Of a stretch of 64,000 bases of DNA, positions 31,660-49,518 are shown one piece after another. Origin of the DNA: Brugia malayi. Its lineage: Eukaryota; Nematoda; Chromadorea; Rhabditida; Onchocercidae. Within the stretch, counting starts at the first letter, position 1. Every line of letters starts with the position of its first letter. The notes under the pieces are model-generated. The model saw nothing but the letters and a program-made list of their open reading frames with translations, did no database searches and was not told the DNA's origin. The position numbers and the translations under genes were made by a program. The DNA is taken from positions 10,822,649 to 10,886,648 of the forward strand of contig NW_025062477.1 of the NCBI RefSeq assembly GCF_000002995.4, written 5' to 3'.

Positions 31660-33069
31660 ATATCACTTGGAAACTTACTTTCTCGTGATCAAGTGAAAGA
31701 AAAGGGAATGACATCGTTTAATTGTTATGGTCTGTATATCGTTTTCTGCTTCTCACTGATTGTGATAAGCTGTGTTGTTGAAAAATATTTTATATAAATT
31801 ATATAAGTTATTGCAGGAGTTGCTTTTGTTGTTATCGCGAAGTTTTTTGCTTAACTTTTGTTTCTCTTGCTTTTTATAATGCAATAAACATATTACATTA
31901 TATGCTTGTACTTCAGCATATATATAAGAAATGATGGATGTTGCAGAAGTACAAAAAAAAGAACCCTTAACTTCTGCTTACGCTGTTATATGTATGCATG
32001 AGAATATTTAATTCATACAACAAAATGCAACGATACGCTTAGTTATATAAACCATATTTAAGGTAAAAATGTGCAACTTAGTGCTTCCATTCTGATGTCA
32101 TTTTTATAAGTAATAATCGTTAAGCTGATCTAATAATTGTTGAGATGTCATTTATACAATTTAGCTTAAGTACTCTTGATGTCTCGTTCCGAACACAATG
32201 AATACTATGAAACCAACAAGAAGTTCAGCATAGTCGTTGTTGATATTCAATCAAGAATCTTTTTCCTGAACAGCCAGATTAAAAAAAAAAAAAAACGAAT
32301 TGTAAACAATTCTCCTTTCGGACTTAAAATTTCAGGAAGGAAATCAGCAAGAGAAATTGCTTTCTAACCTATCTTCCACTCCTTTACTCCTCACTCCCAC
32401 TTACAAAACACAAATTTCCGTTTACGGTGAAAAAATGAAATCTAATCCGGAAATATATGTGGAACACATTTGAAGATCTCTTCGTCTATTTTTTCGCATC
32501 ATTTTATAATTTTGGAGCTACAACATTCCTCCTCGATCAAAAGACCAAGAATTTTTCGCAACTTCCAAAGCCAAAGTCAGCCAATGATGTTTACTTTGCT
32601 GTATGTTGTAAATGCAGTGGTAAAGTCCGTTGGTAGATTTACCCATGTTAGAAATGTTACACTGTAGTAGTACTACACAGTAAACATTTCTATCCTATCT
32701 ATGTACTTACTCAAACTGCACTCTTCCGTAATATCACGTAGATTCACTTATATACGTGTTTAAAAGTCAAAGATAATTGCAGAGACAATGGAAATCTTCA
32801 ATACTACAGTAAAATTTATATCAGCATTAAAGGATATGATCAACAAATACATTATTCATTGCAAAATTTCCAGCTGGCTGTCAACAGATTGACATTCTTC
32901 GTACTGCAACACTCCTTTGAATGCTTCAACGATGTAATCATTCATCAACAGAAGAAAAATTTGAATTTTCATTATTGAAATTTCCAGGCTAATAAAATCC
33001 TTTGTTATTAATAAGCAATATAATTTTTCCTGGAAACGAAAGTTCAATACTCAAGTGATGCAGAAATTG
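31660..33069. other. 3' region of nars-1 copy A, no gene recognised
   Basis: Short open frames here have no coding character that I recognise. The stretch recurs inverted at about 40048-41457. Confidence 0.5.
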
Positions 33070-34090
33070 AAGAAATTATCAAATTCATTATGCAATCTAA
33101 TTGAAAATTATATCAACCAAAAACTTTAGACATTGGAAAGCTAATTAATAAGTAAATTCACTTTTTGTACTACAAATATTTTTAATTACATGGATTTATA
33201 GCTTGATTTAGGTTGATAATACTTTTATTTTATCACTTCGTTATCATTTGCAATTGATATTCAACGTAATTTATAATAATATTGTGGCAAAATTCTTGCC
33301 GGAAATTTGAAGATCATATCGATTATCAAATAAAATGCTCAAAAAATTCAAAATACTTTTGTAATTTAATGATGATTCGGTTTTACTACCATTTAAGCGC
33401 CCTAAAATTATCAAATTCATTATGCAAACTAATCGAAAATCACATCAAGCGAGAATTTAAAAGTACTGGAAAGCTAAAATTAGTGATCAAATTCATTTTT
33501 TTGCCAGAAATATGTTTAATTTCATCGATTTTTCGCTTAATGAAGTTCGTATTTTATCATTTAGTTACTGTTTAATCATTTATGATTAATATTTGACGTA
33601 TTTATGACTATATTGTGGTAAAATCCTTGCCAGAAATTAAAAAATGGTTAGAGAATTCAATATTTTTCTATAATTCAATCAAATTTCGATTTTGCTACTA
33701 TTTAAGCACCTTAAACTAAAAGCTAAAATTAATAAGCAAATTCATTTTTGTGTTAAAAATATTTTTAATTACATAGATTATTGCTTGACTTAGATGTAAA
33801 AAAAATCGTACTGCATCATTTCGTTAACATTTTATAATTTATAATCGATATTTCAAGTAATTCATAGCATTATTGCTTATCGACTGTCAAGCAAAATCCC
33901 AGATAAATTTAAATATTTATAATTCTCATTGAACTTTCCAAATACATTAATTTTAGATCGAAAAAAAACTGATATGAATAAACAAATTCACTTTTTTATT
34001 TGAAATATATTTACTTACATCGACTTATCGCTTCATTTAAGATTTAAAAATTTGTGATTTATCATTTTGCTGTAAACTTTCGAAAAAGGC
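33070..34090. repeat. Degenerate tandem array, four units of about 250-335 bp, copy A
   Basis: ATTATCAAATTCATTATGCA begins units at about 33076 and 33407. Related GCTAAAATTAATAAGCAAATTC-type segments recur near 33135, 33471, 33718 and 33969, each followed by an ATATTT(T)AATTACAT..GAT and TATCATTT pattern. Units one and two are about 331 bp apart; later units are shortened to about 250 bp. It is an old, drifted satellite-like array. Confidence 0.75.
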
Positions 34091-34954
34091 ATTAATAATA
34101 TAACAGTTAAACGATAAAAAGCTCAAATTTAAAATTGAAAAATTATTTATGCACCAATCAATGCAATTTTTTGTTTTTGTAAAACTTTGTAAATTTATTT
34201 TTCAAATTCGATGAAAAGAAATTGCAGTCCAATTGTCAGACCTGCCTGATTCATTGGCATGTGATATATATGCATGTCGGGCTGATAATTCTGTGTTAAA
34301 GAAATATTTGGCTAAATTTTTATGTTAAACATATTCTTGGCCAATTTGTACGGAAATTATGGGCCGGAAATATTCCAAATTTTTACCTGTTTTAATTTTG
34401 GTTTTCTTTACTTTTTTTTTTGCTCCATGTGGAGTCAAACAAGTCAAGTTATTTGTATTTTTCATATTTTTCGTTCTAAATTTTTGATTTCTAAATTTAG
34501 GTATTTCTGAACCAAGATTTTTTTCTTCCTGTTTCACCTTCTTTTTATGGACGATTTATTTTTGCTTTCTGTTACTAATTTTTCGTGACTTCATATTCAT
34601 TGTGCCAAAGCATCAATTTCTTTAAACGTTGTAAATAACCAAAATTACAAACGATTAACTCGTTGAAAACAGGTTAATATCATTTAAATATTTCCCATAC
34701 AACAACTACTTATCAATTGTATTTAAATCAGAAATGTTCGTAAAAGATAAACTATTCAAGTAATGGAAGGATTTCTCAATATATAAAAAGTATTTCAATT
34801 TTATTAAATTGAAATGCAAAGTATTACTGTTCAAAACGTATAAAGTAATTAAAAAACAAGAAAACTATGTTACCCATCTTATTGTTATTACAAGAATTCA
34901 TATAAAAAATGAAGAATACTTTTTTTTTTTTTTTAGATAAACGTGACAAATCGT

Positions 34955-36138
34955 TTTCCTTATTCCTTTTATTTCTTTGTTTGCTTCTTTTCTTCTTTTT
35001 GTTATTTGCATGAAACAATAATTTACATGTTATTATGAATTGAAATCAATTTTAGGGTCGTTGTGGTGTGTGTTTTATTTTCTCAGCATTAGGAGCGCTT
35101 GAAATGTATGTGGCGCTCAGGACTAAAAAACGGCCGGTAAAACTATCAGTACAGGATGTAATGGATTGTAGTGGAATGGAAAAATGCAAAGGAAGAGGCG
35201 GAAATGAACCTGCGGTATGCGGAAATTTGTTATTTTATTATTAATTAGTTAATTATTATCCATAAAATATAAATATAAGTAAAAAATGATATAATTAATA
35301 GCAAAAATGATTTTTAGGTTTTTCGTTGGGTTGCTGAGCACGGTGTAAAGACCGATAAGAGTTACCCATATAAGGAAAATGATAGTGTTTCATGCCCGAG
35401 AAATACCCCACAACGACGAAAGTATGGTTTAGCTGATGCATTCTATTTACCTCCTAGCAATGAACAAATTCTCAAGAAGATACTAGCACTATATGGACCA
35501 GTTTGTGTATCGTTACATTCGTCATTACAAAGTTTTGTAGCTTATCGAAGTGGTAAGTAATTTACAGGAAAAATTATGAAAAAAAAAAAAAAAATGGTAA
35601 GAAATTTTGAAATTGATAATTTTGAACCAGTTTGATAATTTTAATACTAAAAAATTTTCCGGTATTTATAATGATCCAAAATGTCCAACTAATGCAGAAA
35701 AAGTAAATCATGCGGTAATAGCGGTTGGTTATGGTGTCCAGAATGGGATGGAATATTTTATCATCAAAAACAGGTATGAAAAATTTTGAATTTATTTTAA
35801 TAATGAAAAAATAATAGCAAACTTATGGTGTCTTGATTAATATAAGTTAAAAGCAAAAGGCCAAAAAGAAAAATAAAAATGGATTGACGACAATAAAAGA
35901 AGAATTGTTATTGTTATATTTTAATTATTTGTCGTAATATTGCTCAAGACAGATAAATTGAAATAATTTTTTGTTGTATCAAAAGCTATATTTAATTTAA
36001 TTTAATTTATTTGCTAACTATTATTACTAATTTTATAGTTGGGGCCCTACATGGGGTCAAAAAGGATACGGTCGTATTCGCGCTGGGGTATTTATGTGCG
36101 GTATTGGTCATTTTTCGAACGTACCAATCTTCAAATGA
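34955..36138 (+). pseudogene. Beheaded cathepsin L-like protease gene, exons 5-8 only
   Basis: Exons 35056-35214, 35318-35552, 35662-35773 and 36039-36138 encode the complete mature-protease part ([10 protein letters not shown] with the catalytic Cys, VNHAVIAVGYG with His, KNSWGPTWG with Asn, stop TGA), in the opposite orientation to protease 4. It is almost the exact inverse of protease 4 exons 5-8, with His for Arg in the C-terminal GIGHFSNVP. Exons 1-4, the signal peptide, pro-region and promoter are missing. Homology starts inside intron 4 at 34955, precisely where repeat block A stops, so a rearrangement cut the gene there. As it stands it cannot make a secreted zymogen unless an unknown upstream exon is spliced in. 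It shares the odd TTTTCCG intron 6 end. Confidence 0.88.
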
Positions 36139-37674
36139 GAGAATAATGTGAAATTTTGCTGTCGATAGTTTTTTTTTTGATAGTATTATTAGAAGTGAAA
36201 TAATTCATCATTCTTATCTGTTATCAATTAATAGTTGCAGAAATTGTGTATTTAAATAAATATTTATCATAAATTTTAATCATTATTTCTCAAATAATAC
36301 TAATATTATTTTCCTATGAACACCATTTCATAAAACTTACAAAACAAAGATAGACAAACGTCACAAGAAAATTTGAAAGAAATAAAGGCATCGATAAATA
36401 AATCATCAATTCGATTCATTTCAATTAATTAACTCAAGAAAAAAAAAAAATAATAATAATAATAAAAGAAAATCAAAGCAAACGATCAGCAAAAAAGTGA
36501 AGGAAAGAAAGCACAAAAACTCTGATTCTCATCTCAAACAGTTCGACTAACAAATGCATAAACGCACTAATTGTCACGTCCTACCCGTACTCTCTAAAAG
36601 GATAAATGCGCCCCACCCATTGATTGCCCGACTTGTAGGGGAAGAAACTACAACCCAGTTTGCCTCTCAAATAGTAATAATAAGATATGCACGAATAACA
36701 CTAATTGTTACATAATCCACATACTTGGAGTACTCTTTGAGTCTTGATGCCATCGTACGTGCAGTTTTAGTGAAATGAAAGAGTAACTGCGCCCTAACCG
36801 TTTGTTTACCTGTTGAAAACAAAATGAATAGTTATTGCAATATAATCAGAAAATACAAAATTAAAGGAAGAGCAGTACTTGACTTATTAAAAGAGAAATA
36901 ACTGATTGTGAATCATAATGATTTATTCACATTTTGTCGTACTCATTTGACAACTTAAATGACAAAAAAAAAAAAAAAAAAACTTTATAAAATTAACCGT
37001 GGAATAAAATTTAAACAGCGACAAAAATTGTAATTAATAATAGTTTTAGTTCTTTTATGCCATTAAAAATTAATTTTATTGTAAATTTAAGTATGGATCA
37101 TTATGAAAACTTACAGTTTTTATCAGTTCCTGTAATATATAATTTAAACAAGGAAATAAATTTTAATTTTGCTAAATCACTGAAATTATAAATGATAGGA
37201 TATGTTTCAAGAAAGTTTGTGACACTCGAATAGAAAAGTTAAAGTTTTAAACAAGATAACGAAAGAGAATACAAAAATTCAAATTTTGATGTTGCTGCTA
37301 TCATCAATAAATTTAAAACAAATCTGTTATGTATGATCCCATACAAAGTGTTGTTGAAATTACTTCGCCATACTAAGTTTTAAACTTGTATTCTTCCGTC
37401 CAAAAAAAAAGGAAAAAAAAAGTGATAAAAACAAGCAAAGAGAAAAAGGAATGTCTGAAAGCTTTTTGGGAGATCAATCGTACCACATTATCAAATTTCA
37501 ATGTTTTCGAAAAATTCGAACATTAAATTAAAAGGTATCAAACAGAAATTCCTTTTTTGAATTAATTTGAAGCAAAATTAAAAATAAGAACAGTGTTTAA
37601 TTAAAAGCCAATTTTTTTTTTCAAAAAAAATTTAAAAAAAACTGCTGTTGTCGGGAAAACACGAAATTTTTATT
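36139..37674. other. Spacer sequence between repeat arms, no gene seen
   Basis: The first ~130 bp match the 3' flank of protease 1. The remainder has no recognised exon, RNA gene or repeat apart from poly-A runs. Confidence 0.5.
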
Positions 37675-38145
37675 ACACACTAAATGTTTAGAATAATTCT
37701 AATGATTCATCACTATAAACCAATTCGTTGTTATTCCTTTGTTATATCCCATTTTTTTGAAACAATGAATGCTTTATCTAAACCTCAAATAGCAAATGTA
37801 CATCTGTCTTCTTTGTTCTTCACTGCAAATGTTAATCTGCAAGTTAAGCCCACTTCCTACACCCTTAAAAATCTTCTCTAATCAGTTAATAACAAAGGAA
37901 CAATCAATGGCAGTCTTCTCGTCCTCCTACTCAACAGTACCATTTATTCCTTCGTTCTTTCAATTATTCGGCTGTGTATTATATCGATTCACATTTATAA
38001 AGAAAATAAACGATATCTGGGTTGATCTTGCTCGTAGACAAGAAACAAAAGGTTTCAATTCAAGTTCTACATACCTAAAGTAAGTCGAGTAAATTTAACT
38101 AACGTAAATCATCTACTCTTCTGACCAAAAAGTTAATTCAAATTC
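37675..38145 (+). pseudogene. Diverged fragment of the CK1/TTBK-like kinase pseudogene
   Basis: It matches 46711-47145 of block B in direct orientation (shared SFVISHFFETMNALSKPQI and INDIWVDLARRQE segments) but with many substitutions and small indels, unlike the near-perfect A/B/C copies. Similarity fades at about 38145, next to the start of block B. It is therefore an older duplicate of the pseudogene. Confidence 0.65.
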
Positions 38146-39026
38146 ATCACAGCTTTTTTACGATTTGTCACGTTTATCTAAAAAAAAAAAAAAAAAAGTA
38201 TTCTTCATTTTTTATATGAATTCTTGTAATAACAATAAGATGGGTAACATAGTTTTCTTGTTTTTTAATTACTTTATACGTTTTGAACAGTAATACTTTG
38301 CATTTCAATTTAATAAAATTGAAATACTTTTTATATATTGAGAAATCCTTCCATTACTTGAATAGTTTATCTTTTACGAACATTTCTGGTTTAAATACAA
38401 TTGATAAGTAGTTGTTGTATGGGAAATATTTAAATGATATTAACCTGTTTTCAACGAGTTAATCGTTTGTAATTTTGGTTATTTACAACGTTTAAAGAAA
38501 TTGATGCTTTGGCACAATGAATATGAAGTCACGAAAAATTAGTAACAGAAAGCAAAAATAAATCGTCCATAAAAAGAAGGTGAAACAGGAAGAAAAAAAT
38601 CTTGGTTCAGAAATACCTAAATTTAGAAATCAAAAATTTAGAACGAAAAATATGAAAAATACAAATAACTTGACTTGTTTGACTCCACATGGAGCAAAAA
38701 AAAAAGTAAAGAAAACCAAAATTAAAACAGGTAAAAATTTGGAATATTTCCGGCCCATAATTTCCGTACAAATTGGCCAAGAATATGTTTAACATAAAAA
38801 TTTAGCCAAATATTTCTTTAACACAGAATTATCAGCCCGACATGCATATATATCACATGCCAATGAATCAGGCAGGTCTGACAATTGGACTGCAATTTCT
38901 TTTCATCGAATTTGAAAAATAAATTTACAAAGTTTTACAAAAACAAAAAATTGCATTGATTGGTGCATAAATAATTTTTCAATTTTAAATTTGAGCTTTT
39001 TATCGTTTAACTGTTATATTATTAAT

Positions 39027-40047
39027 GCCTTTTTCGAAAGTTTACAGCAAAATGATAAATCACAAATTTTTAAATCTTAAATGAAGCGATAAGTCGATGT
39101 AAGTAAATATATTTCAAATAAAAAAGTGAATTTGTTTATTCATATCAGTTTTTTTTCGATCTAAAATTAATGTATTTGGAAAGTTCAATGAGAATTATAA
39201 ATATTTAAATTTATCTGGGATTTTGCTTGACAGTCGATAAGCAATAATGCTATGAATTACTTGAAATATCGATTATAAATTATAAAATGTTAACGAAATG
39301 ATGCAGTACGATTTTTTTTACATCTAAGTCAAGCAATAATCTATGTAATTAAAAATATTTTTAACACAAAAATGAATTTGCTTATTAATTTTAGCTTTTA
39401 GTTTAAGGTGCTTAAATAGTAGCAAAATCGAAATTTGATTGAATTATAGAAAAATATTGAATTCTCTAACCATTTTTTAATTTCTGGCAAGGATTTTACC
39501 ACAATATAGTCATAAATACGTCAAATATTAATCATAAATGATTAAACAGTAACTAAATGATAAAATACGAACTTCATTAAGCGAAAAATCGATGAAATTA
39601 AACATATTTCTGGCAAAAAAATGAATTTGATCACTAATTTTAGCTTTCCAGTACTTTTAAATTCTCGCTTGATGTGATTTTCGATTAGTTTGCATAATGA
39701 ATTTGATAATTTTAGGGCGCTTAAATGGTAGTAAAACCGAATCATCATTAAATTACAAAAGTATTTTGAATTTTTTGAGCATTTTATTTGATAATCGATA
39801 TGATCTTCAAATTTCCGGCAAGAATTTTGCCACAATATTATTATAAATTACGTTGAATATCAATTGCAAATGATAACGAAGTGATAAAATAAAAGTATTA
39901 TCAACCTAAATCAAGCTATAAATCCATGTAATTAAAAATATTTGTAGTACAAAAAGTGAATTTACTTATTAATTAGCTTTCCAATGTCTAAAGTTTTTGG
40001 TTGATATAATTTTCAATTAGATTGCATAATGAATTTGATAATTTCTT
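39027..40047. repeat. Degenerate tandem array, copy B (inverted)
   Basis: Reverse complement of the four-unit array in block A, with the same unit boundaries. Confidence 0.75.
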
Positions 40048-41457
40048 CAATTTCTGCATCACTTGAGTATTGAACTTTCGTTTCCAGGAAAAATTATATT
40101 GCTTATTAATAACAAAGGATTTTATTAGCCTGGAAATTTCAATAATGAAAATTCAAATTTTTCTTCTGTTGATGAATGATTACATCGTTGAAGCATTCAA
40201 AGGAGTGTTGCAGTACGAAGAATGTCAATCTGTTGACAGCCAGCTGGAAATTTTGCAATGAATAATGTATTTGTTGATCATATCCTTTAATGCTGATATA
40301 AATTTTACTGTAGTATTGAAGATTTCCATTGTCTCTGCAATTATCTTTGACTTTTAAACACGTATATAAGTGAATCTACGTGATATTACGGAAGAGTGCA
40401 GTTTGAGTAAGTACATAGATAGGATAGAAATGTTTACTGTGTAGTACTACTACAGTGTAACATTTCTAACATGGGTAAATCTACCAACGGACTTTACCAC
40501 TGCATTTACAACATACAGCAAAGTAAACATCATTGGCTGACTTTGGCTTTGGAAGTTGCGAAAAATTCTTGGTCTTTTGATCGAGGAGGAATGTTGTAGC
40601 TCCAAAATTATAAAATGATGCGAAAAAATAGACGAAGAGATCTTCAAATGTGTTCCACATATATTTCCGGATTAGATTTCATTTTTTCACCGTAAACGGA
40701 AATTTGTGTTTTGTAAGTGGGAGTGAGGAGTAAAGGAGTGGAAGATAGGTTAGAAAGCAATTTCTCTTGCTGATTTCCTTCCTGAAATTTTAAGTCCGAA
40801 AGGAGAATTGTTTACAATTCGTTTTTTTTTTTTTTTAATCTGGCTGTTCAGGAAAAAGATTCTTGATTGAATATCAACAACGACTATGCTGAACTTCTTG
40901 TTGGTTTCATAGTATTCATTGTGTTCGGAACGAGACATCAAGAGTACTTAAGCTAAATTGTATAAATGACATCTCAACAATTATTAGATCAGCTTAACGA
41001 TTATTACTTATAAAAATGACATCAGAATGGAAGCACTAAGTTGCACATTTTTACCTTAAATATGGTTTATATAACTAAGCGTATCGTTGCATTTTGTTGT
41101 ATGAATTAAATATTCTCATGCATACATATAACAGCGTAAGCAGAAGTTAAGGGTTCTTTTTTTTGTACTTCTGCAACATCCATCATTTCTTATATATATG
41201 CTGAAGTACAAGCATATAATGTAATATGTTTATTGCATTATAAAAAGCAAGAGAAACAAAAGTTAAGCAAAAAACTTCGCGATAACAACAAAAGCAACTC
41301 CTGCAATAACTTATATAATTTATATAAAATATTTTTCAACAACACAGCTTATCACAATCAGTGAGAAGCAGAAAACGATATACAGACCATAACAATTAAA
41401 CGATGTCATTCCCTTTTCTTTCACTTGATCACGAGAAAGTAAGTTTCCAAGTGATAT

Positions 41458-45421
<3,964 letters not shown>

Positions 45422-45631
45422 TACAACAACCTTCTTCAATTAATTACCTTAAAAAATAGCATATTTAAATAACTAATCATTCAAAAGCAATAAAAACAAA
45501 TGTTTACAGTGTTACGCAATAATTCGAGAAGAAGTGCACATTTCAATGAACTGTCTTAATCATTACAAATCATTTATCAACAGTTCCTCCTTTCTAACAG
45601 CTCAGACCGACTTAATTTCTAGCTACCAAAA

Positions 45632-45664
45632 CGTCACATGTAGGTCACATGTAGGTCACATGTA
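45632..45664. promoter_or_regulatory. Triple 11-bp E-box repeat, copy B
   Basis: Inverse of the element upstream of copy A: GGTCACATGTA-type units in tandem, about 210 bp upstream of the minus-strand synthetase start. Confidence 0.45.
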
Positions 45665-45955
45665 CATATCTTCCCTACACAGACCAACCAACATTTGATG
45701 TCACTTTTATTGCGGAAAACCACGTTGCATGCTACGCAAATTGCAATCTCTTCAGTACAGGTTGTAACAGTAGTATTGAGTTAGAACAAAATGGTATCAG
45801 TTGAATTGTACCAAGAACATACCCTGTAATTAATAATTCATATAAATAATTAATATTATTGATAATATTTCTCTCCACAATAAAGTAATAAGGAGAAAGT
45901 CATTCTAGCAAAGTTCGTTATTATTTACTATATCTTTATGAAAAGGATCGGGTAG

Positions 45956-47530
45956 TGGACATGGATTGTTGTTGTAAAACTTGGCGAGGGCGGTTTTGTA
46001 TCAGTTTATAAGGTTTATGAAAATTCATCGACATTCTTTCTTGTAATTATTTACTTCACAATCCCTCAAATTACAGCAATTTTACTTTGCAGGAATCAAG
46101 GGGAAACGAAATTTATGAAAGCATTAAAAACAGAAAGCTTAAAGGAGAAAGTTAAAGTAAGCTTGTTAGCTTTAAAGAAAGATAAATTTCTGCTAATGTT
46201 TACTGTTAACTGTTATTTTAACTGTTTAACTGTTATTTTTAACTGAACGGAACTGTAGTTTTCTACATTTCTAAGCTTTCAGCACACCATCATATTCAGA
46301 TTATGTTTGCAAATAGTGGAATTATTCACAATGCACATTATTTTTGATAGGATAATATACTTTGACTTCTCTCTCTTTCTCTCTCTCTTGCTTGTTAACA
46401 TAAATGATTATAGCTAAAAATGGAAATTTAAGTGCTTAAATTAGCGAATGAACGAAAAAGGACGCATTTCTGTACATATGAAGATAAAGACATCTATAAA
46501 AAATGCTTATATTTGGTGGTGACACTACTTGGACCTTGTTTGCAGGTATGTTTATAAAACTACAAGAGATAGCTTTCTGGTTTCCGAGGTATCGGAGATA
46601 ACAGATATTGATAAAACTTGACTGCAATCTTTCACTTGCAATCATTTCAAAACTATATCTCTGATTTATAAGTGAATATACTGGCAACTATTATCAAAAA
46701 ACCTAAAAAGTATTACACACCAAGAATAATGCTAATGATTCATCCTATAAACCAAATTCGTTATTCCTTTGTTATATCCCATTTTTTTGAAACAATGAAT
46801 GCTTTATCTAAACCTCAAATAGTAAATGTACATCTGTCTTCTTTGTTCTTCATTGTAAATGTTAGCCAAACCCACTTCCTACACCCTTAAAAATCTTCTC
46901 TAATCAGTTAATAACAAAGAAACGATCGATGGCAGTCTTCTCGTCCTCCTACTCAACAGTACCATTTATTCTGTCATTCTTTCAATTATTCAACTGTATG
47001 TTATATCGATTCACATTTATAAAGAAAATAAACGATATCTGGGTTGATCTTGCTCGTAGACAAGAATTCAGTTCAAGTTCTACAAACCTAAAGTAAGTCA
47101 AGTGAACATAACTAGATCATCTACTCTTCTGACCAAAAAGTTACTTCACTTTGTTCCCATCTTATGTTTAGGCTGTAAATCTTTCATATATTGTTGACAC
47201 GGTATCAGCTCCTCATTTAGTTGACACCATTGTTATGTAAATTATGTTGGAATCTACGAGGTTAACAACTTTTGTTTTAAGGGCTTATCAGCTAGTGATT
47301 AGATTTGCTTCTAAACCAGGTGGTCAACAGCTCTTTTTCAAACCTATTATTTTTTCGGCAGTTCAACTTATTGTAGATCATATACTTTGTTTGCATATAT
47401 TGCTTGCTATATAAGGAGAGGTCATTGAGTGGAGCAAAGGATTTCATCGGAAATCAGGAGAATTCAACCGAAGAGACAATTCGATCCCACAAAAAGGGAC
47501 TTCCACTACTTTTGCTTCAATTTTTCTCAA
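45956..47530 (+). pseudogene. CK1/TTBK-like protein kinase pseudogene, copy B
   Basis: Plus-strand version of the relic in block A. The nucleotide-binding loop begins at 45956. The exon 46414-46545 carries the in-frame TAA at 46429-46431 between LKMEI and VLKLANERKR and ends at a CAG|GTATGT donor. Weak relics of later kinase subdomains follow. A further open stretch at 47775-47957 (starts MSIAAISQPGGKWRYALI) may be a C-terminal relic or an unrelated sequence; I do not recognise it. Confidence 0.6.
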
Positions 47531-49421
47531 CCAATAATTTATTGCAATACTGCTTCTGTTGATAAAGGAATTATTATATTCCTATTACCCCATATATAAC
47601 CTCTCTCAAATATAAATTTTTTTAAATCTTCTACGCAAGCATTATAAGTTATTGGCTTCTTCATGGCGACAAATTTCATGAAGGCAGCACTGTTGATGTT
47701 GAGTCGTGATAAGTTACGTGGACAGTTAGAGTAGAGCCCATGAGTTTTTTTTTTTTTTTCTATTCGATCAGAAAATGTCTATTGCTGCGATTAGTCAACC
47801 AGGTGGAAAGTGGAGGTATGCTTTGATTAGGTCACCTTTTCTAGATCTCTCTCCGTTTCAATTGAGAAATCCGTTCTCAATATTCATTTGCAACAAAGAA
47901 TGTGTTGAATTGCTCTACATTGATTATGTGTTGAAAATTGCTCTTAATTTTTAATGGAAAATTTTTTCTAATTAAGGAAAAAAATGTACGAACTACATAC
48001 ATTATCAAAATTATTAATTATTGGTAAAGTCTTCTCGACTTGATAGCCAAATACAGATTTGATTGTTGACAGGTAAGTTGTCTACTCTTTATTTCATCCT
48101 TTGCTTTGAGAATTGTAAAGGTCTTCCAGTGTGGCATTTACTTTTATAAATAATTGATGTAGCATTAAAATCTAACTTTAACTGTAAAAAGAGTAAAGGT
48201 CATCCATTAGGGTACAACTCTTTATTTACGGGTAATCACGCGCTTAAAAGAGGTGGGAAATTGGTTCGCGATCACTGCTCCCTCGAATCTACTTCCTCAA
48301 TTTTTCTAGTACTGTTCAATAACTTCGATTAATGATAATTTTTATCTCAACCAACTGAAAATCACTCTTAACCATAGGCTAAAAATCCTGCAAAATTTTG
48401 CCATATTTCACAACTTAATCATTCAGGACAGATTGTTATGGATTAAGACTGTCACCGAGGAGCTTTCGAACGAGCAAAGCCCTTTACCGCATGCATTTTT
48501 GAAAAGAAAAGGGAAAATTTTTTCCAGTGTAAATTATATGCTAAAAGTTTAACCATTTATTGATTGAACATGTTTAAACAGGACAAAGGAATGGCGAAAG
48601 CGTTTGCTTTAGCAGAAGAGAAAATTTGTTTAAATATTAAAATTTAAAAGGAAATAGTTTAGAGATATTGTTGAAAAAGTTTGAATTAATAATAATATAT
48701 GCATATGTGAAAGTGCAGCATAATGCGTTTGTTGAAATTGCAAATTATTGGTTACAATTTTTTTTGTTGTTGTTGCAGATTCCAGTTCTATCCAATAAAT
48801 AAAGTTTAGAATTTTTTTTAATCCTGAATTGTGAATGGTTTCATTCTTTTTTCATCAATCATTATGATTATTTTTGATTTCTTTCAAATATTCTAAATGT
48901 ATCGAAAATATGTGCAATGTCGAAAATAGGAAAAAAGCATGGAAATTCGTTTTTTTTACGTCTGCGATAGCTCTTTTTACGTTTGATGTCTTCACGTTAA
49001 GATTTTTTAACTCGAAATATTTGAGAAATTTATTTTGTAGGCATCCATATATATAAAGTCGTATGACAAAGATATGTGACCAACTGTGAAAAAAAAAGTG
49101 AAGTAAAATTGTGTTATTCAGAACCTTTTTATTAGCTCCACTACAGAATTTGAATTTTTAATATTTATCGAGAAATATTTTTTTGACATTTCATTAACAA
49201 CTCCTATAAACTAGCTTCAATAATTATTTTTTCTCTGCTAATTTAATTTTTCTTTCATTTTATTCCAATAAGTTATGATTAATCTGATGAATGTTTTTAT
49301 TGTGTAATCGCACCACTGAATGCATTAATTTGTTATATTTGTTACAGTCAAATTCGGATATTTCGATATTTCATAATAATTCAAATAATAATAAAATGAA
49401 TAGTCGAATTGTTCTTTTTTT

Positions 49422-49518
49422 TCACATTGCAGCAAGTGATTCAAGATATAAATTACAATTTTCTTTTGGATTTATCGAAATACGCATATATCCTTTTTCG
49501 CCCCAATCGGTGCCCCAA
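49422..49518 (-). pseudogene. Orphan exon 8 of the pseudoprotease gene
   Basis: This is an exact inverse copy of the last coding exon of pseudoproteases 3 and 5 ([20 protein letters not shown] to the stop codon), with its TTTTCAG acceptor and part of intron 7 up to 49951. No exon 7 follows; the DNA switches to the 3' flank of protease 4. It is a passive passenger of the block B duplication. Confidence 0.9.

Noticed and set aside
34325..34537. Lysine-rich 70-residue frame (and inverse at 38580-38792)
   Set aside because: It is open on both strands in low-complexity AT-rich DNA and has no recognisable motif. Repetition is explained by the A/B blocks.
47775..47957. Open frame MSIAAISQPGGKWRYALI.. 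in block B (and inverse in A, C)
   Set aside because: It is unrecognised, has a possible donor inside (GGTATGC) and lies in decayed kinase territory. Not enough evidence to call a gene.
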